From NCBI GenBank assembly GCA_052384575.1, contig JBQSUQ010000004.1: 64,000 nt of DNA; one strand, 5' to 3'. Every line of letters starts with the position of its first letter. Position 1 is the first letter of the stretch. This DNA comes from JBQSUQ01 sp052384575. Lineage in GTDB: Bacteria; Pseudomonadota; Gammaproteobacteria; Enterobacterales; Pasteurellaceae. The notes below the pieces were generated by a model. That model was not told the origin of the DNA, made no database searches, and saw nothing but the letters and a program-made list of their open reading frames with translations. A program made the position numbers and the translations under genes. Below are positions 25,739 to 34,631 of this stretch, piece by piece.

Positions 25739-26299
25739 ATGAAAAAAACACAACTTATCTTAGCCCTGTCGGCTAGTTTATTTTCTACTTTTACCTTTGC
25801 TCACAATATTCAGGTGAATGCTTCGTTACCTGCAGTAAAAGTGGCTCAAGATGGCGAAATTAAAGTGAATGGGAAAGAAGTTCAATACCAACAATGGAAC
25901 TCATCTCAATTAGTCGGCAAAGTACGCATTGTTCATCATTTTGCCGGAAGAACTGCAGCAAAAGAGAAAAATGAAGCCTTAATTTCTGCGATCAAACAAG
26001 CGAAATTTGATCGTAATAAATACCAAACCACTAGTATTATAAATGCAGATGATGCTGTTATTGCCACTGGTATGTTTGTGAAAAGCAGTGCAGAAGATGG
26101 AAAAAAATCAAATCCGCATAGCCAAGTGATTTTAGATCAAAAAAGTGCGGTGAAAAATGCATGGAAATTAAGAGAAAAAGACAGTGCAGTGATTGTGTTG
26201 GATAAATCAGGCAAGGTGCAGTTTGTCTCTGAAGGTAAATTGTCGAATGATATGATCAAAGAAGTGATTGAGTTAACCAATAAATTGATTGCTCAATAA
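25739..26299 (+). CDS. ytfJ: YtfJ-family periplasmic protein
   Basis: A 186-residue exported protein of the YtfJ family, which has a thioredoxin-like fold without the catalytic CxxC. Residues 1-21 are the signal peptide (ending TFAHN). Family blocks are LVGKVRIVHHFAGRTAAKEKN, KYQTTSIINADDAV and AWKLREKDSAVIVLDKSGKVQFVSEGKLS. Function unknown. An uptake signal is embedded near codon 137. It is alone between phnA (divergent) and a convergent nitroreductase. Confidence 0.9.
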   Translation: MKKTQLILALSASLFSTFTFAHNIQVNASLPAVKVAQDGEIKVNGKEVQYQQWNSSQLVGKVRIVHHFAGRTAAKEKNEALISAIKQAKFDRNKYQTTSIINADDAVIATGMFVKSSAEDGKKSNPHSQVILDQKSAVKNAWKLREKDSAVIVLDKSGKVQFVSEGKLSNDMIKEVIELTNKLIAQ

Positions 26300-26318
26300 G
26301 CGCGAAATAAGCATAAAT

Positions 26319-26349
26319 AAAAGGCGTATTTTTGAAATACGCCTTTTTT
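26319..26349. terminator. Shared terminator of ytfJ and nitroreductase
   Basis: Stem AAAGGCGTATTT / AAATACGCCTTT with a short loop and T6, between two convergent genes. Confidence 0.9.
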
Positions 26350-26357
26350 GTCAGATT

Positions 26358-27086
26358 TTATTTTGAACGATAAACTTGCTCAAAAGGAACTCGATAGCGA
26401 TCTCCCCAAATGCCATGATTAGCTTTACGAATACCACAGGGTAAAATCATATTAATTTCACAATCGTGCGGTAAATCTAATAGTTTTTTCACTCTTTTAC
26501 TGTCGAATCCCTCCAATGGACAGGTATCATAACCTTGTTCTGCCATGGCGAGCATAAAGGTTTGCACCACCAATGCACAACTTTTATGTGTGACAGCTAC
26601 GATATCCGATTCTGAAACTTCTGTACAAATTGGTCGTCGTAGACTAATAATCTTGGTTAATAATTTTCTGAACAAACCAAGTACACCAAAGCAACGAGTA
26701 TAAACAAATGGCATTAATTTGCCATAATAGGCTTTTTTATCCTTGATACGTTTAGCTTGGCGCTCAGCTGAACTATGGCGTTTTACGTTTTCTATTTCAA
26801 ATTGTAAGACTTGTTCAGCGCGTTGTTTATGTAAATCTTGTCGTGTGACAAATACCACCATTTGTTGTGCAGTTGTCGCCGCACGTTGATTTAAACAGGC
26901 TTCAGCAAGTTGGGCTAACAAAGTGCGGTCTAAAATATGATAGAATTCATACAGTTGCATATTCGAGCTGGTCGGTGCGAGGGTGGCGAGTTGTAAACAA
27001 TGTTTCACTTTTTCTGCATCAATGGGTTGCTCTGCATCAAAATGACGTACCGCACGACGATATTGGAGTAGATCTGACAAAGACAT
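26358..27086 (-). CDS. Nitroreductase-family flavoprotein
   Basis: A 242-residue FMN-dependent oxidoreductase of the nitroreductase superfamily. The N-terminal RRAVRHFD motif, the APTSSNMQLYEFYHI stretch (FMN contacts) and the C-terminal EGFDSKRVKKLL and ILPCGIRKANHGIWGDRYR (FMN phosphate binding) are visible. A mid-region insert (about residues 100-150, basic, RQAKRIKDKKAYY) makes it longer than NfsB-type enzymes. Natural substrate is unknown. No operon partner; an uptake signal lies within the gene. Confidence 0.88.
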   Translation of the reverse strand: MSLSDLLQYRRAVRHFDAEQPIDAEKVKHCLQLATLAPTSSNMQLYEFYHILDRTLLAQLAEACLNQRAATTAQQMVVFVTRQDLHKQRAEQVLQFEIENVKRHSSAERQAKRIKDKKAYYGKLMPFVYTRCFGVLGLFRKLLTKIISLRRPICTEVSESDIVAVTHKSCALVVQTFMLAMAEQGYDTCPLEGFDSKRVKKLLDLPHDCEINMILPCGIRKANHGIWGDRYRVPFEQVYRSK

Positions 27087-27140
27087 GGCAATATTCCTTG
27101 TAACAAGGGGATAACTAATTTCGCATTATAAATTGGAAAG

Positions 27141-27170
27141 AAAAGAAAGGCACAATAATTGTGCCTTTTC
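27141..27170 (-). terminator. Terminator of NCS2 permease
   Basis: GGCACAA / TTGTGCC stem extended by AAAAGAAA and TTTTCTT, located 15 bases after the permease stop. Confidence 0.8.
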
Positions 27171-27179
27171 TTGTGATTA

Positions 27180-28481
27180 TTATTGTTCTTCTACTTTATC
27201 TTCAGGTAATACCAAGTTTAAGATTAATGCAAGTAATGAGCCTACTGTAATGCCTGAACCCAGCACCTCTTTGAAGAAGCCTGGTAGTTTGTCTAATAAT
27301 TCAGGGCGGGTTGTTACAGCTAAGCCACAGCCAATAGAAATGGCAATAATCAAACCGTTACGACGACTACGTTGAATATTATCAAGCATTTGAATACCCG
27401 CAGCGATAATCATTGCGAACATCATTAAACCTGCACCACCTAATACAGGCAATGGAATGGACACGATCAATGCACCAAATACAGGGAATAGTCCAGCCAA
27501 TACTAATAATGCGCCAGTCAGCGCGACAACATATCGACTTGCTACGCCTGTGAGTGAAATTACGCCGATATTTTGTGAGAAAGAAGAGAATGGGGTGGTT
27601 GACATGATAGCCGCAAGCGCAGAACCAAGCCCGTCACAAAGTACACCACCGCGCAAATGTTTACCTGTAATTTCCGTTTGTGTTGCATTGCCTAAAGCGA
27701 GGAAGTTACCACTTGATTCAACAATGGTCACTAAGTAAGCAATAGACATTCCAATAATGCCAGAAATCGGGAAAGCCAAACCAAAATGAAGTGGTTGTGG
27801 AACAGCGAAAACTTGCGCCTCTTTTACGCCATCAAAGCTGACCCAGCCTAAAGCAAGTGCGACAATATAGCCCGTCATCATACCGATAACAATGGCTGCA
27901 GCTGAGAAAATTCCTTTGCCCCATTGTACTAAGGCAACTACAATCACTAACACGAAGGTTGCCATCATTAAATTCTCAGGCGTAGCATAGTGTGCATCAC
28001 CACGTTGACCACCAGCAAACCAGTCAACCGCAACAGGAATGAGGCTTAAACCGATCATCATTACCACAGTACCTGTGACAACAGGTGGAAATAGTTTGCG
28101 GATATAAGGCATAAAGAAGCTACCGATGATCATGACCAATGAACCGACTAATGAGGCACCAAGAATACCCGCCACGCCTGCATCACTAAAGCCAATAGCA
28201 AGTGCTGCTGCAACAAAAGTAAAACTGGTTCCCATCACGCTAGGTAAGCGAATACCAATAGGGCCAATGCCTCGGCATTGAATAATGGTTACAATCCCCG
28301 AAATGAGCAACGCGGCATTAACAAGGGTTATAGTGTCTTCTGTGGGTAATTTTAAAACATTACCAATCACCAGCGGAACAGCGATAATTCCACCAAGAGC
28401 AGCAAGCAAATGTTGTGCAGCAAGTAATAAACTGAGCATAAAAGGTGGTTTATCTTCCACCGAATAAAGTAATTTTTGCAT
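27180..28481 (-). CDS. NCS2-family purine (xanthine/urate-type) permease
   Basis: A 433-residue inner-membrane nucleobase:cation symporter-2, with about 14 hydrophobic segments. The N-terminus (SVEDKPPFMLSLLLAAQHLLAALGG) and the signature QNIGVISLTGVASRYV match the xanthine/urate branch (XanP, PbuX-like) better than UraA. The substrate is probably a purine: a near-perfect PurR operator overlaps its promoter. AAGGAA precedes the ATG at 28481. Uracil transport cannot be fully excluded from sequence alone. Confidence 0.88.
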   Translation of the reverse strand: MQKLLYSVEDKPPFMLSLLLAAQHLLAALGGIIAVPLVIGNVLKLPTEDTITLVNAALLISGIVTIIQCRGIGPIGIRLPSVMGTSFTFVAAALAIGFSDAGVAGILGASLVGSLVMIIGSFFMPYIRKLFPPVVTGTVVMMIGLSLIPVAVDWFAGGQRGDAHYATPENLMMATFVLVIVVALVQWGKGIFSAAAIVIGMMTGYIVALALGWVSFDGVKEAQVFAVPQPLHFGLAFPISGIIGMSIAYLVTIVESSGNFLALGNATQTEITGKHLRGGVLCDGLGSALAAIMSTTPFSSFSQNIGVISLTGVASRYVVALTGALLVLAGLFPVFGALIVSIPLPVLGGAGLMMFAMIIAAGIQMLDNIQRSRRNGLIIAISIGCGLAVTTRPELLDKLPGFFKEVLGSGITVGSLLALILNLVLPEDKVEEQ

Positions 28482-28510
28482 AATGGTTCCTTAATGAAAA
28501 ATAGGGACGA

Positions 28511-28540
28511 ATTATACCGCAAACGTTTGCGTATTGTCAT
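28511..28540 (-). promoter_or_regulatory. Purine permease promoter with PurR box
   Basis: On the minus strand: -35 ATGACA (28540-28535), 18-base spacer, -10 TATAAT (28516-28511). The spacer is filled by a perfect palindrome CGCAAACGTTTGCG (28518-28531), which matches the PurR consensus ACGCAAACGTTTNCGT. A repressor bound there would block RNA polymerase. The predicted leader is only about 22 bases. Confidence 0.85.
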
Positions 28541-28714
28541 AAAAAAGTGCGGTGAAAATAATGTGAATTTTCCCATTTTGATATCTATGTATATAAAATG
28601 CGAATAAGGTCGCAAATTTAACATTTGGTCGTTTTTAGTGCTTATTAGTTATGTTATAAAGTCGATATTAATCTTTTCTACATGCCCTATATTTAGAAAA
28701 CGTGAGGTGTTGTG

Positions 28715-29302
28715 ATGAGTCATAATATTTGGGATAAGTTGAAACAGCATGTTTCAAAACATCCCTATTGCTATATTTTTCTTATGTCTCCATTCCTATT
28801 ACTATTTCTTTGCTTTTATGATCTGTTTTTCGCTCGAATTATTACACCTTTCCGTTGTGATATGTGGAAAGGGAAAGAAGTAGAAGTTTTTTTAACGCCT
28901 GAAGAATGGCGAAAGTTATCGGGTGTTAGTGAATCTTTAAAAGATACTGAATGGATATACTATCCTACCCTTGAAGGAGAACCAGAAACGGATCCTTTTT
29001 TTATAAAAAATCAAGGATTATATCAACCAACAATGTCTTTTAATGGAAATAAACATGATTTAAGAACAGTTAATAGTAAATATCCTTACTTAAATATATA
29101 TAAATATATATATCCAAGGACAATTTTTGGTCATAATACCTTTGTATTATACGATCAGAACCTTAAAAAGGTTATAGTGCAGTATCATTTAATTGCAGGG
29201 TATTTCCGAAACCCTCTTTCTGGATTAGCGGAAAGTTTTAAATGCAATGAAAATGATATGTCGGAAGGTTCTGATTTAATGGATAATTATTTAAATAACT
29301 AG
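28715..29302 (+). CDS. Orphan membrane-anchored protein, unknown
   Basis: A 195-residue protein I do not recognise. One strong transmembrane segment (about residues 20-40, IFLMSPFLLLFLCFYDLFF) follows a short basic N-terminus; the rest is hydrophilic and Tyr/Asn-rich (EPETDPFFIK, YKYIYPRTIFGHNTF), probably periplasmic. GAGGT stands 7 bases before the ATG at 28715 (GTG at 28712 is in frame). It has no uptake signal and is visibly richer in A/T than its neighbours, hinting at acquired DNA. It is followed by a second start that breaks after ten codons (29312). An immunity- or toxin-associated protein is possible but unproven. Confidence 0.6.
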   Translation: MSHNIWDKLKQHVSKHPYCYIFLMSPFLLLFLCFYDLFFARIITPFRCDMWKGKEVEVFLTPEEWRKLSGVSESLKDTEWIYYPTLEGEPETDPFFIKNQGLYQPTMSFNGNKHDLRTVNSKYPYLNIYKYIYPRTIFGHNTFVLYDQNLKKVIVQYHLIAGYFRNPLSGLAESFKCNENDMSEGSDLMDNYLNN

Positions 29303-29311
29303 CGAGGTTAA

Positions 29312-29416
29312 ATGATGTCTAAAATAGATTATTTCCTCTTTTAAAAGAAGCCATCTTTTATCAACTCGTACTTTAATATTTTCAAGCGCTTAAATCTTTG
29401 TTCTGTTACTACATAA
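29312..29416 (+). pseudogene. Possible remnant of a second small gene
   Basis: GAGGT (29304-29308) and ATG-ATG (29312, 29315) begin a reading frame that stops after ten codons (SKIDYFLF, then TAA at 29342). Reading on in the same frame gives another 23 codons (KKPSFINSYFNIFKRLN) before the next stop. It looks like the beginning of a decayed gene following the orphan gene, but so short a stretch could be chance. Confidence 0.3.
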
Positions 29417-29444
29417 TGTTACTAATTTCCACCGCGCTTTTGTT

Positions 29445-29876
29445 CTAAATCCAGCGTCTTACGGATTTTTTATATGCTAAGAATTGTTGCCCAAATTTTT
29501 CTGTTAGGATTTTTTCTTCGGGTTGAATTTGAAAATGGGTTAAATACAGCATAAAGAGCCAAATAACAAGGATACCTAAAGAGCGCTGCGACATAATGCT
29601 CCAAGCCATAAGCCAACAAACGAGACTTAAGTACATCGGATTGCGACTAAAACGATAAATGCCTTGTGTGACTAATACGCTTGTTTGCTCTAACTGTTTG
29701 GGATGAATGGTTGTTTTTGCTCGATAAAAGGCGTAAAGGCTGAGGAAAGCGATGATAAGTCCAATGATGAAGAAAATAACACTACACCACAAAGGAATAA
29801 TTGCATGCTGAGGTAAGCAAACAATCATACCAAGCGCGATAAGAAATAATAACGGGGGAGGAATTTTTAGAGCCAT
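29445..29876 (-). CDS. Isoprenylcysteine methyltransferase-like membrane protein
   Basis: A 143-residue integral membrane protein with four to five hydrophobic segments and the SAM-binding signature of the ICMT/PEMT group: GIYRFSRNPMYLS (about 75) and a C-terminal PEEKILTEKFGQQFLAYKKSVRRW. Bacterial members methylate unknown small or lipid substrates. I set the start at ATG 29876; the in-frame GTG at 29900 lies inside the ychF terminator hairpin and is less likely. The ribosome site is weak for both. Confidence 0.8.
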   Translation of the reverse strand: MALKIPPPLLFLIALGMIVCLPQHAIIPLWCSVIFFIIGLIIAFLSLYAFYRAKTTIHPKQLEQTSVLVTQGIYRFSRNPMYLSLVCWLMAWSIMSQRSLGILVIWLFMLYLTHFQIQPEEKILTEKFGQQFLAYKKSVRRWI

Positions 29877-29891
29877 AAATTCGCGTAAAAA

Positions 29892-29915
29892 TAACCGCAC
29901 TTTTAAAGTGCGGTT
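29892..29915 (-). terminator. Uptake-signal pair as terminator of ychF
   Basis: AACCGCACTTT (29893-29903) and AAAGTGCGGTT (29905-29915) are two complete uptake signals in inverted orientation; on the minus strand ATTTTTA follows. They end the pth-ychF transcript. Confidence 0.8.
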
Positions 29916-29930
29916 AAAATTTTAGACGTT

Positions 29931-31022
29931 TTATACATTGAAGCGGAAGTGCATCACATCGCCATCTTGTACGACATATTCCTTCCCTTCTAAACGCCAT
30001 TTGCCTGCTTCTTTCGCGCCAGCTTCACCTTTGAATTGAATGAAATCATCGTAAGCGATCACTTCTGCACGAATAAAGCCTTTTTCAAAGTCAGTATGAA
30101 TAACGGAAGCGGCTTTAGGGGCGGTTGCTCCGATAGATACGGTCCACGCACGCACTTCTTTTACGCCAGCGGTGAAATAGGTTTGTAAGTTGAGCAATTT
30201 GTAGCCTGCACGAATAACGCGGTTTAAACCGGGTTCTTCAATGCCAAGATCTTGTAAGAATTCCACTTTTTCTTCATCATCTAACTCTGCAATCTCAGAT
30301 TCAATCGCTGCACAAACTGGCACAACAACTGCGCCTTCTTTTTCTGCAATTTCACGTACACGATCTAAGTATGGATTATTTTCAAAACCATCTTCGTTGA
30401 CGTTTGCAATATACATGGTTGGTTTTAAGGTTAAGAAGTTATAGCCTTTGATTGCGTGTAATTCTTCTTTATCTAAATCAACTGAGCGAATCATGCCTGC
30501 ATTTTCTAGTACAGGTAAGATTTTTTCCATAATAGAGAGTTCAAATTTTGCTTCTTTATCGCCACCTTTTGCACGTTTTTGTAAACGCTGAATCGCACGT
30601 TCACAACTTTCTAAGTCTGCAAGGGCTAACTCAGTATTGATGGTGTCAATGTCATCAGCAGGATCAATTTTACCCGCCACATGTACAATATCATCATTCT
30701 CAAAACAACGAACCACATGACCAATCGCATCCGTTTCACGAATATTGGCTAAGAATTTATTGCCTAAACCTTCGCCTTTGCTTGCTCCAGCTACTAAACC
30801 AGCAATATCCACAAATTCCATGGTAGTTGGTAACACGCGTTCTGGATTAACAATTGCTGCTAATGCATCAAGGCGAGGATCTGGCATTGGCACTACGCCT
30901 GTATTAGGTTCAATTGTACAGAACGGGTAGTTAGCTGCCTCGATTCCTGCTTTAGTTAGTGCATTGAAAAGGGTTGATTTTCCTACATTGGGTAAACCCA
31001 CGATACCACATTTAAATCCCAT
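29931..31022 (-). CDS. ychF: Redox-regulated ATPase YchF (Obg family)
   Basis: YchF (OLA1) is a ribosome-associated P-loop ATPase involved in stress response. The 363 residues show G1 GLPNVGKSTLFNAL, G3 DIAGLVAGAS, a degenerate G4 (NVNED in place of NKxD, which explains ATP rather than GTP preference), a coiled-coil insert and the C-terminal TGS domain (FTAGVKEVRAWT). Length is that of the family. It is 24 bases downstream of pth, in the same order as H. influenzae and E. coli. Confidence 0.97.
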   Translation of the reverse strand: MGFKCGIVGLPNVGKSTLFNALTKAGIEAANYPFCTIEPNTGVVPMPDPRLDALAAIVNPERVLPTTMEFVDIAGLVAGASKGEGLGNKFLANIRETDAIGHVVRCFENDDIVHVAGKIDPADDIDTINTELALADLESCERAIQRLQKRAKGGDKEAKFELSIMEKILPVLENAGMIRSVDLDKEELHAIKGYNFLTLKPTMYIANVNEDGFENNPYLDRVREIAEKEGAVVVPVCAAIESEIAELDDEEKVEFLQDLGIEEPGLNRVIRAGYKLLNLQTYFTAGVKEVRAWTVSIGATAPKAASVIHTDFEKGFIRAEVIAYDDFIQFKGEAGAKEAGKWRLEGKEYVVQDGDVMHFRFNV

Positions 31023-31046
31023 AATTTTTCCTTATTAATTTATTCT

Positions 31047-31631
31047 TTATGCTTTAAACGCATTTAAACGGTTTGTTGCTTTGGTAATGCCTTCTTTGAT
31101 TAATATTTCGACACAATCAGTGGCTTCATCTAACGCGCGGTCAATTAATTGCCAATCAGTTGGCGAAGGTTTGCCAAGTACATAAGCGGAAACAAGATTC
31201 TTATCACCAGGGTGACCAATGCCAACGCGTAAACGGTAGAAATTTTTATTATTGCCCAGTTGCGCAATGGTATCACGCAATCCATTGTGCCCACCATGTC
31301 CACCGCCTTGCTTAATTTTAGCAACACCGGGTGGCAGATCTAATTCATCATGAATGACTAAAATTTCTTCAGGTTTAATACGATAAAAATTCGCTAATGC
31401 AGAAATCGCTTTACCACTCAAATTCATAAAGGTGGTTGGAATTAGAAAGCGCATTTCTTGTCCATTAAGCATTGCTCTTGCGGTTTTTCCAGAAAATTTC
31501 GCTTCAGGGGTGAGCGTTAAGTTCAAGCGACGCGCTAGGCGTTCAATCAACCATTCGCCCGCATTGTGACGCGTATCTGCATATTTCTCGCCGGGGTTAC
31601 CTAAACCGACAATTAATTTAATTTCAGACAT
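31047..31631 (-). CDS. pth: Peptidyl-tRNA hydrolase
   Basis: Pth recycles peptidyl-tRNA released from stalled ribosomes. The 194 residues show GLGNPGEKYADTRHNAG (with the catalytic His), TTFMNLSG, VIHDELDLPPG and GGGHGGHNGLRD, all diagnostic. It starts the pth-ychF operon; GGAAAC precedes the ATG. Confidence 0.97.
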   Translation of the reverse strand: MSEIKLIVGLGNPGEKYADTRHNAGEWLIERLARRLNLTLTPEAKFSGKTARAMLNGQEMRFLIPTTFMNLSGKAISALANFYRIKPEEILVIHDELDLPPGVAKIKQGGGHGGHNGLRDTIAQLGNNKNFYRLRVGIGHPGDKNLVSAYVLGKPSPTDWQLIDRALDEATDCVEILIKEGITKATNRLNAFKA

Positions 31632-31730
31632 ATTGTTTCCTTCAATAAAGTCGGCAGATTATAGCTTAAAATCCGAATGGTTGCCACTTGCGATTGATCT
31701 GCACGCTGCTTTGGCTAAAAGTGCGGTGTA

Positions 31731-31757
31731 AAAAAAGCGAGATTTTACTCTCGCTTA
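31731..31757 (-). terminator. Terminator of artPIQM
   Basis: Stem AAGCGAGA / TCTCGCTT (31735-31742, 31749-31756) with T7 on the minus strand; it overlaps the artM stop codon. Confidence 0.85.
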
Positions 31758-32441
31758 GTTAGATTTGCTGACTTCTAATCGCTCGAAACGTAAAACATAG
31801 CGTTCTAATCGGCGTAAAAGAATGGTTGCAATGCCAGTGATAACTAAATAAATAAGACCGGCAATACCATAGATGGTAATAGCGTCATATTCGGTGCCAT
31901 AAAGTTGTCTTGCATATCCCATGATATCCATAATTGTAATGGTGGAAGCGAGGGATGTCCCTTTAAACACCAAAATGATTTCATTGGTATAGGAAGGTAG
32001 TGCCCGTTTTAGTGCATAAGGAATGAGCAGTTTTAAGGTTTGCATGCGATTTAAACCTAATGCTGCGCAACTTTCCCATTGTCCTTTGGGAATGGCTTTC
32101 ACTGCGCCATGGAATAATTGTGTTGAGTAAGCGGCACTATTTAACGCAAGGGCTAACATAGCACAGAACCAAGCGTTTGATAATAATGACCAAAGTGGGC
32201 TATTTGTGATCCAGCTGAATTGTCCGGGCCCTGCATAAATCAAGAAAAATTGCACTAACAGTGGCGTGCCAGTGAATAAAACTAAGTATAAATTCACCGC
32301 ACTTTTTACCCATTTATTTTCCAACGAAAGTAAAAAAGTAAAAGCCAATGCTAAGACAAAAGCGATAGCCAGTGAAACAGCAGTGAGTGCTAAGCTAGTT
32401 GGAATACCTTGAGCGATGATAGAAAAATAGTCTTGAAACAT
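31755..32441 (-). CDS. artM: Arginine ABC transporter permease ArtM
   Basis: One of the two inner-membrane permeases of the arginine importer. The 228 residues have five hydrophobic segments and the EAA-type loop AVKAIPKGQWESCAALGLNRMQTLKLLIPYALKRALP that docks the ATPase ArtP. Start overlaps the artQ stop by one base, so translation is coupled. Last gene of artPIQM. Confidence 0.92.
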   Translation of the reverse strand: MFQDYFSIIAQGIPTSLALTAVSLAIAFVLALAFTFLLSLENKWVKSAVNLYLVLFTGTPLLVQFFLIYAGPGQFSWITNSPLWSLLSNAWFCAMLALALNSAAYSTQLFHGAVKAIPKGQWESCAALGLNRMQTLKLLIPYALKRALPSYTNEIILVFKGTSLASTITIMDIMGYARQLYGTEYDAITIYGIAGLIYLVITGIATILLRRLERYVLRFERLEVSKSN

Positions 32442-33112
32442 TATTTAACTCCTCGTTCAAAGCGAGTAAAACGGTGCTCTAATTTACGAATAAATACTTG
32501 GCTGATTAATGTAATAGCTAAATAAATCATTGCCGCAAAACCATACCAAGTGAAAGGTTGGTGCGTATTTGTATTGATTAACTCGGCTTGACGCATTAAA
32601 TCACTGACACCAATTAAGGAAACAAGGGCAGTATCTTTGAGTAGTACTAGCCATTGGTTTGTTAATCCTGGCAATGCGTGGCGCCAAACCTGTGGCATGA
32701 TAATACGCAAAAAAGTATAGGGGCGGCTTAATCCTAAAGCGGCTGCACTTTCCCATTGGCCAAGAGGGATTGCTTGAATGGCTCCGCGCAATGATTGAGA
32801 GGCATAAGCTGCGAAAATAAGTGAGAGCGCGAGTACACCACAACTGAAAGCACTAAATTCAATATATTCACCAGTGAGTTTTTCCACTAATTCCGTTGAT
32901 CCGAAATAAATCAGTAATACAACGATAATTTCTGGTAATCCTCTGAGCAGGCTAACAAAAATGGAAGTGGGTTTGCGCACACAAATGAGCTTGTTCATTT
33001 CGAGTGAAGTAAAAATTAACGAAAAGAACAAGCCAACAAGTAATGAACAAACCGCTAACCCTAAGGTCATTAGGGTAGCGGAATACATTAAGGGGAGATA
33101 ATCAGAAAACAT
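32441..33112 (-). CDS. artQ: Arginine ABC transporter permease ArtQ
   Basis: The partner permease, 223 residues, five hydrophobic segments, with the ATPase-docking loop AIQAIPLGQWESAAALGLSRPYTFLRIIMPQVWRHALP. It follows artI after three bases and overlaps artM by one. The assignment of Q versus M follows gene order and similarity to E. coli and could be swapped only in name. Confidence 0.92.
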   Translation of the reverse strand: MFSDYLPLMYSATLMTLGLAVCSLLVGLFFSLIFTSLEMNKLICVRKPTSIFVSLLRGLPEIIVVLLIYFGSTELVEKLTGEYIEFSAFSCGVLALSLIFAAYASQSLRGAIQAIPLGQWESAAALGLSRPYTFLRIIMPQVWRHALPGLTNQWLVLLKDTALVSLIGVSDLMRQAELINTNTHQPFTWYGFAAMIYLAITLISQVFIRKLEHRFTRFERGVK

Positions 33113-33115
33113 AGA

Positions 33116-33838
33116 TTATTTTACAGTCATCCATTTGTCATAGATTTTTTGATATTCGCCATTGGCTTTAATGGCTTCTAAACCTTTGTTGAGATCTTCA
33201 ATAAGTTCTTTATTTTTTAAGTGTGTTGCAATGCCTAAACCATTACCAAAATATTTTTGGTTAGTGACTTTATCGCCAACGAAAGCTAAGTTAGGCTCTT
33301 TGCTTAACATATCAGCTAATACCGCTGTGTCACCAAAAATTAAATCAATGCGTCCATTTTTTAAGTCTAAAATCGCGTCTTGTAATGAAGCATAAGATTT
33401 TGGTGCATATTGTTTGGTTTCAGCAACAACATATTGTTGGAATGTGGTACCGTTTTGTACACCGACATTTTTCGCACTATTTAAATCAAATTTATCTTTG
33501 ATTGTGATAAAACTTGCAGAACTATCGTAGTAAGGCGCGCTAAAAGCGACTTGTTTCGCGCGAGATTCAGTAATATCAATCGCAGAAATGGAAGCATCAA
33601 AACGTTTTTGTTTTAAACCAGGAATTAATGCATCAAAGGCTTGGTTTTTGAAAGAACAGTTAGCTTGAATTTCTTTACAAATTGCGTTTGCAATATCCAC
33701 ATCAAAACCGATGATTTCGCCTTTTTCATTTGTTAATTCAAATGGCGGATAGCTTGGCTCCATTGCAAAGGTAATATCTTTAGCCTGTGCTGCGACGCTA
33801 GTAGCAGCGATAAGTGCGGTTAATAATAATTTTTTCAT
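33116..33838 (-). CDS. artI: Arginine-binding periplasmic protein ArtI
   Basis: Captures arginine in the periplasm. The 240 residues start with a signal peptide (ending VAAQAKDITFAMEPSYPPFE), followed by the family-3 solute-binding signature IGFDVDIANAICKEI and FDASISAIDITESRAKQVAFSAPYYDS. Length is typical. It lies 11 bases downstream of artP. An uptake signal is in the signal-peptide coding part (33812-33820). Confidence 0.94.
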   Translation of the reverse strand: MKKLLLTALIAATSVAAQAKDITFAMEPSYPPFELTNEKGEIIGFDVDIANAICKEIQANCSFKNQAFDALIPGLKQKRFDASISAIDITESRAKQVAFSAPYYDSSASFITIKDKFDLNSAKNVGVQNGTTFQQYVVAETKQYAPKSYASLQDAILDLKNGRIDLIFGDTAVLADMLSKEPNLAFVGDKVTNQKYFGNGLGIATHLKNKELIEDLNKGLEAIKANGEYQKIYDKWMTVK

Positions 33839-33849
33839 TATGTTGTGTC

Positions 33850-34584
33850 CTATTCTGAATGAGAAAGATATTGTTTAAATTGTTCAGTTTGTGGGTTTTC
33901 AAAACAACTTGCATCACCCATTTCAATAATGTGACCTTGCTCCATATAGACGACCTTATTGGCGACTTTGCGAGCAACGCCAACTTCATGAGTTACAATA
34001 ACCTGTGTAATCCCTGTTTGTTGCAACTCTTGAATAATTGACACAATTTGTGCCGTAATTTCAGGATCTAATGCAGCAGTAGGTTCATCAAATAATAAAA
34101 CCTGAGGTTTCATCATTAATGCTCTTGCTATGGCAACACGCTGTTGCTGACCACCTGAAAGCTGTAATGGAAAACGATCGGCGAATTCTTTTAAACGTAA
34201 GCGTTCAAGTAATTCTAGCGCTTGTTGTTTCGCTTCTTTTTCATCTAACCCAAGAATTTTTCTTGGTGCTTCAATCAGGTTTTCAATAACAGTTAAATGA
34301 GGCCACAAATTATATTGTTGGAACACCATGCCAACATTTTTACGTAGCTGTAAAATTTGCTTTGGATTGCTTTTTTGTGATAAATCAAAATGGGTGCCAG
34401 CAATATCTAATTGCCCTGATTGCGGCATTTCTAAAAGGTTAAATGTACGAATTAATGTACTTTTTCCCGCGCCACTTGGACCGAGCAATACAACGGTATC
34501 GCCATCTTCAAGTTGAAGATTGATATCAAATAAGGCTTGGTTTGTACCGTAGAAAAAATTAAGATGTTGAACACGAATAGTCAT
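33850..34584 (-). CDS. artP: Arginine ABC transporter ATPase ArtP
   Basis: Drives arginine import through ArtQM. The 244 residues show Walker A GPSGAGKSTLIRTF, the Q loop, the ABC signature LSGGQQQRVAIARAL, Walker B LLFDEPTAALDPE and the switch His in VTHEVG. First gene of artPIQM; a palindrome of ArgR geometry lies 48 bases upstream. Confidence 0.95.
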   Translation of the reverse strand: MTIRVQHLNFFYGTNQALFDINLQLEDGDTVVLLGPSGAGKSTLIRTFNLLEMPQSGQLDIAGTHFDLSQKSNPKQILQLRKNVGMVFQQYNLWPHLTVIENLIEAPRKILGLDEKEAKQQALELLERLRLKEFADRFPLQLSGGQQQRVAIARALMMKPQVLLFDEPTAALDPEITAQIVSIIQELQQTGITQVIVTHEVGVARKVANKVVYMEQGHIIEMGDASCFENPQTEQFKQYLSHSE

Positions 34585-34631
34585 TGGAATGTTCGCTGAG
34601 TAATTTAAATTGAAAATATATTAATATTTTT

